From the NCBI GenBank assembly GCA_937927625.1, contig CALBSD010000028.1, positions 1 through 61,072 of the forward strand: DNA of 61,072 nt, in the 5' to 3' direction. Both the position numbers and the translations under genes were made by a program. Shown here piece by piece: positions 17,003 through 25,541 of this stretch. Positions within the stretch are counted from its first letter, which is position 1. Each line of letters starts with the position of its first letter. The stretch comes from an uncultured Actinomycetes bacterium. GTDB taxonomy: Bacteria; Actinomycetota; Acidimicrobiia; Acidimicrobiales; Ilumatobacteraceae. The notes below the pieces were generated by a model. The model did not search any database. It was not told the origin of the DNA and saw only the letters and a list, made by a program, of their open reading frames with translations.

Positions 17003-17470
17003 ATGGCCTCAAAGCGCAGCAGCATCGAGATGTCAGCCGAGGAATTGGCTGCCTACCTCGAGACCGGACAGATCCTCAATATCGCCACCATCAACCCCAG
17101 CGGTCACCCCCATTTAGTGGCTATGTGGTATGTGATGCTCGATGGCAAGCCCGTCTTTTGGACATTTGGCAAGAGCCAAAAGGTGGCCAACATTCGTCGC
17201 GACAACAAAATCACGGGTCTCGTGGAGACGGGCGACAGTTACTCCGAATTGAAGGGTGCCGAGCTCGTGGGCACCGCGCGCCTCATTGAGGACTATGACG
17301 AGATCGTGCGCATCGGTGCAGCAGTTGCGGTGAAGTACAACGGCCCCGGCGCTGCAAGCGAGGCCGCGATGGGATTCATTCGCAAGCAAGCAGAAAAGCG
17401 CATCGGCATCGCGATTGATGTTGAACGCGTGGTCACATGGGACCACAGCAAACTAGGAGGCAAGTACTAA
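17003..17470 (+). CDS. PPOX-class FMN/F420-binding split-barrel protein
   Basis: A 155-residue member of the pyridoxamine-phosphate-oxidase-like fold. The block LNIATINPSGHPHLVAMWYV, then GKPVFWTFGKSQKVANIRRD is the standard flavin-binding pattern. Actinobacterial relatives often bind F420 and reduce xenobiotic-like or biliverdin-like substrates; which cofactor applies here cannot be told by eye. TAGGTT at 16991-16996 lies 6 nt before the ATG, indicating a leaderless mRNA. The stop overlaps the hydrolase start (TAATG). Confidence 0.88.
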   Translation: MASKRSSIEMSAEELAAYLETGQILNIATINPSGHPHLVAMWYVMLDGKPVFWTFGKSQKVANIRRDNKITGLVETGDSYSELKGAELVGTARLIEDYDEIVRIGAAVAVKYNGPGAASEAAMGFIRKQAEKRIGIAIDVERVVTWDHSKLGGKY

Positions 17471-18138
17471 TGGGCGAGATGGTTGAGTTCAAGAGCAACG
17501 GCGGAACATGTACTGGGTACATCGCTGGGAACAGTGGTCCAGGTGTTGTTGTCATTCAAGAGTGGTGGGGTCTGAATGATCACATCAAAGACATCGCAGA
17601 TCGTTTTGCGGTAGAAGGTTTCACTGCACTCGCACCAGATCTGTATCACGGTGAAGTCACCACCGAACCAGACAGCGCAGGCAAGTTGTTGATGAGCATG
17701 AATCTTTCGACGGCGGGCAAAGACCTGAGTGGTGCGATTGATTTATTGCAACAGCGCACCGGCAATACCAAGGTTGGCGTCACCGGTTTCTGTATGGGGG
17801 GCGGACTCACGTTGATGGTTGCTTGCCAGCGGCCAGATGCCGTTGTAGCGGCAGCGCCGTTCTATGGCGGCATGCGCCCTGACACCCCCATTAACTGGGA
17901 AGCAATGACTGCTGTGGTGGAAGGTCATTACGCAGAGAATGATCGTGGCACTGCAGCACCTGATGCCATTAAGGCAACGGAAGCAGAACTACGTGCAATG
18001 GGTAAGAACGCAACGTTCCATGTGTACCCAGGAACGCATCACGCGTTCTTTAATGACACACGTGCTGAGGTATACGACGCAGCAGTGTCAAAGACAGCCT
18101 GGGAGCGCACACTCGCGCTCTTCCGCGCGAACTTGTAA
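17470..18138 (+). CDS. Dienelactone hydrolase family protein
   Basis: An alpha/beta-hydrolase of 222 residues. VVVIQEWWGLNDHIKDIADR is the dienelactone-hydrolase oxyanion block, GFCMGGG holds the nucleophilic Cys, AENDRGT marks the Asp, and YPGTHHAFFND the catalytic His. Family members open dienelactones or related esters in aromatic or halogenated-compound breakdown. I take the ATG at 17470, inside the previous stop, because the conserved N-terminus GEMVEFKSNGG begins there. It is convergent with the CitE-type gene, 4 bp apart. Confidence 0.92.
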   Translation: MGEMVEFKSNGGTCTGYIAGNSGPGVVVIQEWWGLNDHIKDIADRFAVEGFTALAPDLYHGEVTTEPDSAGKLLMSMNLSTAGKDLSGAIDLLQQRTGNTKVGVTGFCMGGGLTLMVACQRPDAVVAAAPFYGGMRPDTPINWEAMTAVVEGHYAENDRGTAAPDAIKATEAELRAMGKNATFHVYPGTHHAFFNDTRAEVYDAAVSKTAWERTLALFRANL

Positions 18139-18142
18139 CTAG

Positions 18143-19009
18143 TTACGCGAGTTCAGCGATTGCTTCTGCAATGGCGATAGCGCGACGTGCGTTATCAACA
18201 TGCAGGTTCTCAATCATGCGGCCGTTCAACTGCACCACGCCTTTGCCAGCGGCAAGTGCTTCGTCGAATGCAGCAATAACTTCACGAGCGTGAGCAACTT
18301 CTGCTTCGGTTGGTGACCACACACCGTTTGCGATGCCGACTTGGTCGGGGTGAATCAACGTCTTGCCATCGAAGCCCATCTGCAGACCCTGCTCGCACTC
18401 ATCGCGGAAGCCTTCTGCGTTCTTGATGTCGTTGTACACGCCGTCAAGGATTGTCTTGCCGGCTTCACGTGCTGCCAACAATGCCATATGAAGGCTTGGG
18501 TGCAACGGTGCACGACCAGGAACCTGTGCTGCGCGCAGTTCCTTGGCCAAGTCGTTGGTGCCCATGATGAGAACAGGAACGCGTGGGTGCGCTGCGATTT
18601 CACGGCAATCAAAGATGGCGGTCGGAGTTTCGATCATCGCCCAGATCATCATTTCCTTCGGTGCGCCAGCAGCATCGAGAGCTGCAGACACTTCATTCAC
18701 CTCTGCAACTGAATTGATTTTTGGAATCACAACGGCGGACACACATGCCTTTGCCGCGGCTGCAACGTCGGCGTGTCCCCACGGTGTTGCAAGTGCATTG
18801 CAACGAATGGTGAGTTCACGCTTGCCGTATTCGCCCGAGTTCACCGCAGCAATTGCTTGCGCGCGTGCGATGTCTTTCGAATCAGGTGACACAGCATCTT
18901 CAAGGTCGAAGATGATCGCGTCGGTGGAGATTCCCTTTGCCTTCTCAAGTGCACGCTCGTTGGCAGCAGGCATGTACAGGGCAGAACGGCGTGGGCGAAG
19001 TGAGCTCAT
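18143..19009 (-). CDS. CitE-type CoA-ester lyase, probable (3S)-malyl-CoA thioesterase/lyase
   Basis: A 288-residue HpcH/HpaI-fold protein: RRSALYMPAANERALEKA at the N-terminus, DAIIFDLEDAV with the metal-binding acids, VVIPKINSVAEV, WAMIETPTAI and GFDGKTLIHPDQV. It is shorter than the adjacent Mcl1-type paralogue and lies 24 bp downstream of it. Organisms with the ethylmalonyl-CoA pathway carry both a malyl-CoA lyase and a short paralogue (Mcl2) that hydrolyses malyl-CoA to malate, and the pair here fits. Other CitE-like activities are possible. Probably cotranscribed with the gene at 19034-20083. Confidence 0.88.
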   Translation of the reverse strand: MSSLRPRRSALYMPAANERALEKAKGISTDAIIFDLEDAVSPDSKDIARAQAIAAVNSGEYGKRELTIRCNALATPWGHADVAAAAKACVSAVVIPKINSVAEVNEVSAALDAAGAPKEMMIWAMIETPTAIFDCREIAAHPRVPVLIMGTNDLAKELRAAQVPGRAPLHPSLHMALLAAREAGKTILDGVYNDIKNAEGFRDECEQGLQMGFDGKTLIHPDQVGIANGVWSPTEAEVAHAREVIAAFDEALAAGKGVVQLNGRMIENLHVDNARRAIAIAEAIAELA

Positions 19010-19033
19010 GATGAATCTTTCTAGAAGTGAGAA

Positions 19034-20083
19034 TTAGAAGCCGTAAGCGGCGGAGAGTTCTGGGTCGCGAGCAGCAAGTTGACGAGCAAGCTCAACAACA
19101 ACCTTGCACTGTTTCACGGAAGCGTCGTCTTCCATCTTGCCGTCAAGCATGATGGCGCCAGTGCCGTCACCCATCGCATCGATAACGCGTTGTGCTTGCT
19201 TCACATCTTCTGGACGTGGGCTGAACACGCGCTTTGCAATGTCGATCTGGACTGGGTGGAGGCTCCATGCGCCAACACAACCGAGAAGGTATGCGTTGCG
19301 GAACTGATCTTCACATGCAACAACATCCTTGATGTCGCCGAATGGACCGTAGAACGGCAACACGCCATTCATCACGCATGCGTCAACCATGCGAGCCATT
19401 GTGTAGTGCCAGAGATCTTGCTGATATGTGGTGCGTGCACCTTGGTAGTCATCACCGGTTGGGTCTTGACGCACGATGTAGTCGGGGTGTCCGCCACCAA
19501 CGCGAGTTGTCTTCATGCGACGGTTTGCAGCAAGGTCTGCTGGTCCGAGGCTGATGCCTTGCATGCGAGGTGATGCAGCACAAATTTCTTCCACGTTGGC
19601 AACGCCACGTGCTGTTTCGAGAATTGCATGAAGAAGAAGTGGCTTCTTCAAACCAGCACGTGCTTCAAGTTGTGCAAGCAAGCGGTCGACGTAGTGAATG
19701 TCCTCTGGTCCTTCGACCTTTGGAATCATGATGACGTCGAACTTGTCGCCGGCCTTGGTCACGATCTCGATGAGGTCATCAAGAAACCAAGGGGAGTCGA
19801 GGCTGTTGACGCGTGTCCACAACTGGGTGTCGCCAAAGTCGAGTTCGTTTGCAACCTTGATGAGGCCAGCGCGAGCTGCTTCCTTGTCAGCCATCGGGAT
19901 GGCGTCTTCCAAGTTGCCAAGGATGATGTCGACGTTCGGAATCGTCTCAGGAAGCTTGGCCACCATCTTTTCGTTGTGTGGCGGGAAGAAGTGAATGACA
20001 CGACTTGGCTTGAAAGGGATTTCCTGGACGGGAGTCGGGGCTCCAGCGGCAAGAGGCTTGAAAAAATCACGGGCGGGGCGCAT
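19034..20083 (-). CDS. mcl1: L-malyl-CoA / beta-methylmalyl-CoA lyase (Mcl1-like)
   Basis: A 349-residue CitE-superfamily lyase. SRVIHFFPPHNEKM, NVDIILGNLEDAIPMADKEA, VIMIPKVEGPEDIHYVDRLL and the C-terminal AWSLHPVQIDIAKRVFSP match the longer malyl-CoA lyase group. The enzyme would split beta-methylmalyl-CoA to glyoxylate and propionyl-CoA, or make/split malyl-CoA. With the CitE paralogue, the Mcd-like dehydrogenase and the MaoC hydratase nearby, the best fit is the ethylmalonyl-CoA route of acetyl-CoA assimilation. TACTCT (minus strand, 20090-20095) lies 6 nt before the ATG: leaderless start. Confidence 0.87.
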   Translation of the reverse strand: MRPARDFFKPLAAGAPTPVQEIPFKPSRVIHFFPPHNEKMVAKLPETIPNVDIILGNLEDAIPMADKEAARAGLIKVANELDFGDTQLWTRVNSLDSPWFLDDLIEIVTKAGDKFDVIMIPKVEGPEDIHYVDRLLAQLEARAGLKKPLLLHAILETARGVANVEEICAASPRMQGISLGPADLAANRRMKTTRVGGGHPDYIVRQDPTGDDYQGARTTYQQDLWHYTMARMVDACVMNGVLPFYGPFGDIKDVVACEDQFRNAYLLGCVGAWSLHPVQIDIAKRVFSPRPEDVKQAQRVIDAMGDGTGAIMLDGKMEDDASVKQCKVVVELARQLAARDPELSAAYGF

Positions 20084-20168
20084 GGGTCAAGAGTAGGGGG
20101 TGGGAGAACAGTGGCGAAAACCCGAGCGATGTGGCGCTGGATACATCAACAAATATCCCGAGAAATGC

Positions 20169-20200
20169 AAAAGGGGCGGCCCCGAAGGACCGCCCCTTTT
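20169..20200 (-). terminator. Rho-independent terminator of the mcd-like gene
   Basis: Perfect 11-bp inverted repeat, AAAAGGGGCGG paired with CCGCCCCTTTT, around a 10-nt loop. It lies 10 bp past the stop codon of the dehydrogenase gene on the minus strand and ends in TTTT when read that way. The symmetric A/T ends mean it could also act on plus-strand read-through. Confidence 0.85.
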
Positions 20201-20210
20201 GAAGAGTGAT

Positions 20211-21812
20211 TTACTTCTTGGCTGCTTCGCAAAGGTTCTTTGCGATCACCTTGAGACACAAGGTCTCGTCGGCGCCTTCGAAGATGGAAAGCACGCGAGC
20301 ATCGACATAGAGACGGCTCACTGTGTATTCCTCGGCATAGCCAAAGCCGCCGTGAATCTGGAGTGCTTCGCGAGCAACCCATTCCGCTGCTCGGCAGACA
20401 TATGCCTTCACCATGCTGGCTTCCATTGCGCCTTCGCCGCGACCCATCATGCCCGCCACTGTGTAGGAGAACTGGCGTGATGCTTGGGTGATGACAGCCA
20501 TGCGACCCAACTTCACCTTGGTGAGTTCGTATTCGCTGATGGGCTGACCAAACACTGTGCGGTTCTGTGCGTAATCAAACGCTGCTTCATAAGCGGCCTG
20601 CATGAGGCCAACGGCGCGAGCGGCGGTCTGCAAACGACCGTTCTCGAAGCCAGCCATCTGCAAGTAGAAACCCTTGCCGAGTCCATCGCGACCACCGATG
20701 AGGTTTGCTTCAGGAACCCACCAGTTTTCGATAGCGATTTCGTAGCTGTGCATGCCGCGGTAGCCGATGGTGTCGATGGGGCGACCTTCCATCTTTCCGC
20801 CGCCGTCTTGCGTGAACATGAATCCATGTGCATCACCAATTGGCTTTGGCACGATGAACAATGACAAACCGCGGTGAGCCTTTGAACGATCAGGATCGGT
20901 ACGAGCAAGAAGCATGAGAACGTTTGCACGTGCGCCGAATGTGCACCATGTCTTCACGCCGTTGATCAGCCAGCCGGCTTCGCCATTAGGGCCAGCCTTC
21001 TCCACTGCAGTGGTCTTCAAACCTGCAACGTCTGAGCCGTAGTCAGGCTCGGTCACTGCAACAGCGGCCATTACTTCTGCGCTTGCAAGCTTTGGCAACC
21101 ATTCGTGCTTCTGCTCTTCGGTGCCGCCCTTAACGAGTGCGCGAGTGAGAATTTCTGGACGTGTGATGAGCGAGCCACCAATTCCGAGAGATGCACGTGT
21201 GAGTTCCTCGGTTGCGATGACTGACGCCATGTATTCGCCTTCGCCACCTTCAGAGAAGCCGTCGTACTCAACAGGAACGCTGAGGCCGAATGCGCCGATC
21301 TCTGCAAGTCCTGCAATGACATCTTCTGGAACGTCGCCATTGTGGCGGTGAACATGCTCGGCCTGTGGTGCAATCACCTTGGTACCGAAAGAGCGGAATG
21401 TGTCTTGCACCATCTCGAACTCGTCACCCAAGTGGCGAGGACCCTGCTGGTCTGCAAGCGATGCGAGGAACGCTGGGTCACGGTAGGTCTGTACGAAATC
21501 GTGTGCGCTGGAAAGGCCGGAAGGATCAATGCCCCACAACTTCTCGCGACCGATGAGACGTGAAATGAAGTCGTGCACCATGTCGGCAGTGAATGCGCAT
21601 GTGATGTTTCCTTCAACGGTTCCCTTTGAGCCGTATTCAAGAAGTCCGCGAGATGTTTCAACAGCTGCAGCAACGTGCGCAATGTCGTATGCCAATGTCT
21701 GGTTGGCGTCAGGGCCACCCTTTGCAATCAGCGTCTGAATGGCGGTGTCCACCATGGCGCGGGCTGTATTGATGACCGCTGCGGCGGTCTGGAGGTCTGG
21801 CGCTGTGCTCAT
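20211..21812 (-). CDS. mcd: Acyl-CoA dehydrogenase, probable (2S)-methylsuccinyl-CoA dehydrogenase
   Basis: An FAD acyl-CoA dehydrogenase of 533 residues. About 130 extra N-terminal residues (ending near WGIDPSGLSSAHDF) precede the standard domains; this long helical extension is typical of methylsuccinyl-CoA dehydrogenases (about 550 residues) and not of ordinary 380-residue enzymes. The core shows VTEPDYGSDVAGLKT, GVKTWCTFGARA, GRLQTAARAVGLM and the C-terminal QIHGGFGYAEEYTVSRLYVD with the flavin-binding IHGG. It would convert methylsuccinyl-CoA to mesaconyl-CoA. TAGCGT (minus strand, 21821-21826) is 8 nt before the ATG. Context (Mcl1, CitE, MaoC) supports the pathway; Mcd versus another long acyl-CoA dehydrogenase still needs a phylogeny. 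Confidence 0.85.
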   Translation of the reverse strand: MSTAPDLQTAAAVINTARAMVDTAIQTLIAKGGPDANQTLAYDIAHVAAAVETSRGLLEYGSKGTVEGNITCAFTADMVHDFISRLIGREKLWGIDPSGLSSAHDFVQTYRDPAFLASLADQQGPRHLGDEFEMVQDTFRSFGTKVIAPQAEHVHRHNGDVPEDVIAGLAEIGAFGLSVPVEYDGFSEGGEGEYMASVIATEELTRASLGIGGSLITRPEILTRALVKGGTEEQKHEWLPKLASAEVMAAVAVTEPDYGSDVAGLKTTAVEKAGPNGEAGWLINGVKTWCTFGARANVLMLLARTDPDRSKAHRGLSLFIVPKPIGDAHGFMFTQDGGGKMEGRPIDTIGYRGMHSYEIAIENWWVPEANLIGGRDGLGKGFYLQMAGFENGRLQTAARAVGLMQAAYEAAFDYAQNRTVFGQPISEYELTKVKLGRMAVITQASRQFSYTVAGMMGRGEGAMEASMVKAYVCRAAEWVAREALQIHGGFGYAEEYTVSRLYVDARVLSIFEGADETLCLKVIAKNLCEAAKK

Positions 21813-21921
21813 AGGCGGAAACGCTAGTGATTCTCCATGGGTTTCCGCATACCTGTGGCGCCCTGGGCGGGGCAGAAGGCCTCACTCGTGGGCGGTTATT
21901 GGTCACGCCTAGTGTCGGGGC

Positions 21922-22938
21922 ATGAGTGCTGGACCATTTCCCACCGCCGACTGGCCGACTGGAGACCTTGACCTAATAGTTGATGTTGCCAAACTGAACT
22001 CGGCTGTTGAACGGATCATTGAGCGTCCAGAAGAAGAAGGTGTCACCCATGCGTTGCTTGTTCTGCATTGCGGTGAAGTAGTGCGGGAGTACTACGGCGA
22101 AGGCATCGACAAGGACACCACTCTTATTTCGTGGTCCATGGCCAAGAGCATGACGCAGGCATTGGTGGGTGTTGCCGTGGGCGATGGTCTGCTCACCGTT
22201 CATGATTCGCATCTGTTGCCGCAATGGGAAGGTGATGATCGAAGCGCCATCACTCTTGATGATTTATTGACAATGCGGAGCGGATTGTCGTGGGTGGAGG
22301 ACTATGTCGATGATCAAGCATCTGACGTCATTGAAATGTTGTTTGGTGAATCCGAATTCACTGGAGATCATGCTGGCTATGCAGCGTCAAAGCTATTAGT
22401 GCAGAAGCCCGGCACCACGTATCTGTATTCGTCAGGAACAACGAATATCATCGCTCGCGTCTTGGCAAATGCGTTGGGTGAACCGGCGGGGTCGCATGAT
22501 GTCTTCGAGAAGTATCTCTACACGCGACTCTTTGAACCAATCGGAATGACATCACCGATTGCAAAGTTCGATGAAGCGGGCACATTTGTTGGTTCGTCAT
22601 TTGTGTACGCAACTGCTCGTGACTTTGCACGGTTCGGATACCTCTATCTGAATGATGGTGTGTGGAACGGACAACGACTTCTTCCAGAAGGTTGGGTGCA
22701 ATACGCGGGTCGTGTCATCGCTCATGACCCAGAGATGCCTCTTGATTACGGCGCACAGTGGTGGGTGTGGCCCGATGATGAAGGCTCGATGATTGCTCAC
22801 GGTTATGAGGGGCAAATTATTTGGGTCTCACCACGCCATGACCTCGTCCTGGTGCATTGCGGGAAGACCAATGCTGCATTCGGAGCGCAGCTTCGCTCAA
22901 TGGTGGCAGGGCTTGTAGAGGTATTCCCAGTCCAGTAG
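21922..22938 (+). CDS. Serine hydrolase of the beta-lactamase class C / esterase family
   Basis: A 338-residue protein with SxxK in SWSMAKSMTQALVGVAV, LDDLLTMRSGLSWVEDY, the YSSG segment in the position of the second catalytic motif, and HGYEGQIIWV near the C-terminus in place of KTG. No clear signal peptide, so probably cytosolic, in keeping with esterase or amidase rather than cell-wall action. TAGTGT at 21910-21915, 6 nt before the ATG, indicates a leaderless mRNA. It interrupts the ethylmalonyl-CoA genes; a role with them is not evident. Confidence 0.88.
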   Translation: MSAGPFPTADWPTGDLDLIVDVAKLNSAVERIIERPEEEGVTHALLVLHCGEVVREYYGEGIDKDTTLISWSMAKSMTQALVGVAVGDGLLTVHDSHLLPQWEGDDRSAITLDDLLTMRSGLSWVEDYVDDQASDVIEMLFGESEFTGDHAGYAASKLLVQKPGTTYLYSSGTTNIIARVLANALGEPAGSHDVFEKYLYTRLFEPIGMTSPIAKFDEAGTFVGSSFVYATARDFARFGYLYLNDGVWNGQRLLPEGWVQYAGRVIAHDPEMPLDYGAQWWVWPDDEGSMIAHGYEGQIIWVSPRHDLVLVHCGKTNAAFGAQLRSMVAGLVEVFPVQ

Positions 22939-22954
22939 GGGTCTGTCGGTCACG

Positions 22955-24157
22955 ATGGTGGGCATGGAAGACGAGCAGAAGAAGCCGAAGACCTTCCGCC
23001 GAACGCTGCAAATTCTTGCGCTCGGCGTGGTCTTCTACTTCTTTGTCATCCCATTGATTCCAAGTTTCCGCCAAGCCGTTGAAGACCTGCACACCATTAA
23101 TCCGTATCTCTTGATTGTTGGAATTGGATTGCAAGGTTTCTCGCTCTTTGCATATTCGCTGTTGACAAAGGCTGCACTAGGAGAGCACGGAGACGACATC
23201 AGTGCTCCACGGCTTTTCCGTATTCAGTTGAGTACCAAAGCATTGGGCAACATTGTTCCTGGCGGAAGTGCCGCGAGTTCCGCGCTCGGATATCGACTCA
23301 TCACAATGTGTGGAGTTCCTGGTCCCGATGCTGCGTTCGCGTTGGCCACTGCAGGTATTGGTTCTGCAGTTGTGTTGAACCTCATTTTGTGGTTTGGTCT
23401 GATCATTTCAATTCCGGCTCGTGGCGTGAACGCTGCATACGGAACCGCAGCAATTATCGGAGTGATCTTGATGGCGTTTGCTGCGTTCCTTATTTTTGGC
23501 TTGGTCGAAGGGCAGGGCCGCTCCGAACGTGTTGTACGTTCGCTCGCGCGTCGTTTCCGTTTTGATGAAGACCATGCGGCGGAAGTGCTCGCACATCTCG
23601 GTTCGCGAATCGAAGGTCTCTTCCTTGACAAACAACTTCTTCGCCGTGTTGTCGGTTGGGCGACCGCCAACTGGCTTCTCGACGCATGTTCGTTGTGGGT
23701 CTTCCTTCGTGCATTCGGAGGCAACGTTGGATTCGATGGTCTCATCGTCGCTTTCGGCATTGCAAATGTGTTCTCCGTTGTTCCCATCACGCCTGGTGGT
23801 TTGGGGTTGGTGGAAGGCATTTACATTCCGTCGCTTGTTGGCTTTGGTCTTGCGAAGCGAACCGCAACTGTTGGAGTGTTGTCGTATCGCGTGGCCCAGT
23901 ATTGGCTGCCCATCGTTGTTGGTTGGGTGTGTTACTTGTCTTTGCGTTTGGGTCCCTTTGCCATCGATCGCAAGAATCGACTGCAGACATTGCCCCGTTT
24001 GGCACAGTCGCAGACGGAACGTGGTTTGACCACCGTTGATTGGGTGGAAAAGTACGCCCCGAAGGACAGGACGGGTCAGTTCCCCATGCCTGTCTTTCAG
24101 CCAGGCGACCTTGAGTTCGGCGATGACGATACGGATGGCCCGGCTCGTCCCCACTAG
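22955..24157 (+). CDS. Flippase-like integral membrane protein (LPG synthase TM / UPF0104 family)
   Basis: A 400-residue protein with 7-8 hydrophobic helices. The block LSTKALGNIVPGGSAASSALGYRLI and the later FSVVPITPGGLGLVEGIYIPS are the two conserved half-motifs of this family (also called YbhN/AglD-like). These proteins are thought to translocate lipid-linked molecules. The cytoplasmic tail after residue 350 is hydrophilic. The start at 22955 could instead be the ATG at 22964. It follows the serine hydrolase by 16 bp. Confidence 0.85.
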   Translation: MVGMEDEQKKPKTFRRTLQILALGVVFYFFVIPLIPSFRQAVEDLHTINPYLLIVGIGLQGFSLFAYSLLTKAALGEHGDDISAPRLFRIQLSTKALGNIVPGGSAASSALGYRLITMCGVPGPDAAFALATAGIGSAVVLNLILWFGLIISIPARGVNAAYGTAAIIGVILMAFAAFLIFGLVEGQGRSERVVRSLARRFRFDEDHAAEVLAHLGSRIEGLFLDKQLLRRVVGWATANWLLDACSLWVFLRAFGGNVGFDGLIVAFGIANVFSVVPITPGGLGLVEGIYIPSLVGFGLAKRTATVGVLSYRVAQYWLPIVVGWVCYLSLRLGPFAIDRKNRLQTLPRLAQSQTERGLTTVDWVEKYAPKDRTGQFPMPVFQPGDLEFGDDDTDGPARPH

Positions 24158-24168
24158 CGTTTGCTCTC

Positions 24169-24684
24169 ATGACAACACATGAGCGCCCCTTTGGCCGTTA
24201 TCTCGAAGACTTTGTTCCTGGCGACGTATTCCGTCACTGGCCCGGCAAGACAATCACCGAGTACGACGACCACCTCTTCTGCATGATCACTATGAACCAT
24301 CACCCATTGCACACCAACGATTGGTTCGCAAAGGAGAGCGTTCAGGGCCGCAACGTTGTTGTTGGCAACCTCGTGTACTCCTTGGTACTCGGTATGAGTG
24401 TTCCCGACGTCAGTGGTGCAGCAATTGCAAACCTTGAAGTCGAAACATTGCAGCACAAGTTCCCAACATTCCACGGTGACACCATCCACGCTGAAACTCG
24501 TGTTCTCGAAATCAACGAGAGCAAGTCAAAGAATGACCGCGGCACAGTGCTAGTCGAGACAAAAGGCTTTAACCAAGACGGCAAAGAAGTTTGTTACTTC
24601 CGTCGTCGCGTGATGGTCTGGAAGCGCGAGTTCGCACCAGAGCGTCGTCGCCCATACGACGGAACGGAAGTGTGGGGCGAATAA
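24169..24684 (+). CDS. MaoC-family hot-dog hydratase, probable mesaconyl-CoA hydratase
   Basis: A 171-residue hot-dog protein. FGRYLEDFVPGDVFRHWPGK, EYDDHLFCMITMNHHPLHT (containing the D-x4-H type hydratase site), NVVVGNLVYSLVLGMSVPDV and FPTFHGDTIHAETRVLE match the MaoC hydratase found beside ethylmalonyl-CoA-pathway genes in other actinobacteria, as I recall it. It would add water to mesaconyl-CoA to give beta-methylmalyl-CoA, the substrate of the Mcl1-type lyase at 19034-20083. TAGCGT at 24155-24160 lies 8 nt before the ATG. The specific substrate is inference from context. Confidence 0.87.
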   Translation: MTTHERPFGRYLEDFVPGDVFRHWPGKTITEYDDHLFCMITMNHHPLHTNDWFAKESVQGRNVVVGNLVYSLVLGMSVPDVSGAAIANLEVETLQHKFPTFHGDTIHAETRVLEINESKSKNDRGTVLVETKGFNQDGKEVCYFRRRVMVWKREFAPERRRPYDGTEVWGE

Positions 24685-25541
24685 CCCGACACGATCGCAT
24701 CGCCACAGGTCTCATTGAATGGGGCAGTGGATCACTCCGTGATCTTCCGTGGCGGCGCACTAACAACGCGTGGCATGTTCTCGTCAGCGAGGTCATGTTG
24801 CAGCAAACATCGGTGGCACGTGTGTTGCCGAAGTACGAAAACTTCATAGAAGAATTCCCCACGCCCGGACACATGGCGCGCGCCTCTCTCGGAGATGCGC
24901 TCACGTTGTGGTCCGGGCTTGGTTATCCCCGTCGTTGTCGTAACTTGCGCGAGGCCGCGATTGTGATTGATCGCGACTACGCAGGTGAGATGCCGCGCAG
25001 TCTTGATGAGCTTCTCGCTCTGCCTGGTATCGGCCAATACACCGCACGTGCGGTTCTAGCGTTTGCACATCGCGAAGATGTCGCGGTGGTTGACGTGAAT
25101 GTCTCGCGCGTGTTGTCGCGCTTAGAAGGCGAACCATTGAAGGCACGTGCATTGCAAGAACTTGCCGACCAGTTAGTTCCGGAAGGTCTTGGCTGGGACT
25201 GGAACCAAGTGATGATGGACTTCGGCGCTCGTCATTGCACTATTCGCAATCCGCAATGCACAGAGTGTCCTGTGAAGAAACAATGTAAGTGGCATGGGGT
25301 GGGCGAAGACCCCGCTCCTTCTTCTGCGGGAGCGAGTAAACCGCAGGCAAAGTTTGAAGGTTCCGATCGTCAAGCGCGGGGACGTGCAATGCGCGCAGTG
25401 GGCAATGGCATTACAACTCAAAAAGAGATCATTGATTCAATGTCGTTAACTCACGACTCAGAACGAGCCGTTGGTCTTTTGAATGCACTTGTTGACGAAG
25501 GACTCATCCTTCGCAGCGGTAAACGATTTACTTTGCCGTAA
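24672..25541 (+). CDS. mutY: A/G-specific adenine glycosylase MutY, short actinobacterial form
   Basis: Removes adenine mispaired with 8-oxoguanine. From the GTG at 24672 the protein has 289 residues: catalytic Glu40 in VSEVMLQQT, helix-hairpin-helix LPGIGQYTA (117-125), Asp141 in VAVVDVN, and the [4Fe-4S] ligands spaced C-x6-C-x2-C-x5-C in CTIRNPQCTECPVKKQC. The C-terminal NUDIX-like 8-oxoG reader of E. coli MutY is absent; instead there is KFEGSDRQARGRAM and a small winged-helix-like end, as in other actinobacteria. The GTG overlaps the MaoC stop by 13 bp; a start further upstream would run deep into maoC. The 3' end overlaps the convergent hydrolase by 14 bp. Confidence 0.92.
   Translation: MGRITRHDRIATGLIEWGSGSLRDLPWRRTNNAWHVLVSEVMLQQTSVARVLPKYENFIEEFPTPGHMARASLGDALTLWSGLGYPRRCRNLREAAIVIDRDYAGEMPRSLDELLALPGIGQYTARAVLAFAHREDVAVVDVNVSRVLSRLEGEPLKARALQELADQLVPEGLGWDWNQVMMDFGARHCTIRNPQCTECPVKKQCKWHGVGEDPAPSSAGASKPQAKFEGSDRQARGRAMRAVGNGITTQKEIIDSMSLTHDSERAVGLLNALVDEGLILRSGKRFTLP

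Noticed and set aside
18135..18146. GTAACTAGTTAC palindrome between convergent genes as a terminator
   Set aside because: It overlaps both stop codons, is A/T-rich with no loop or T-run, and would make a poor hairpin.
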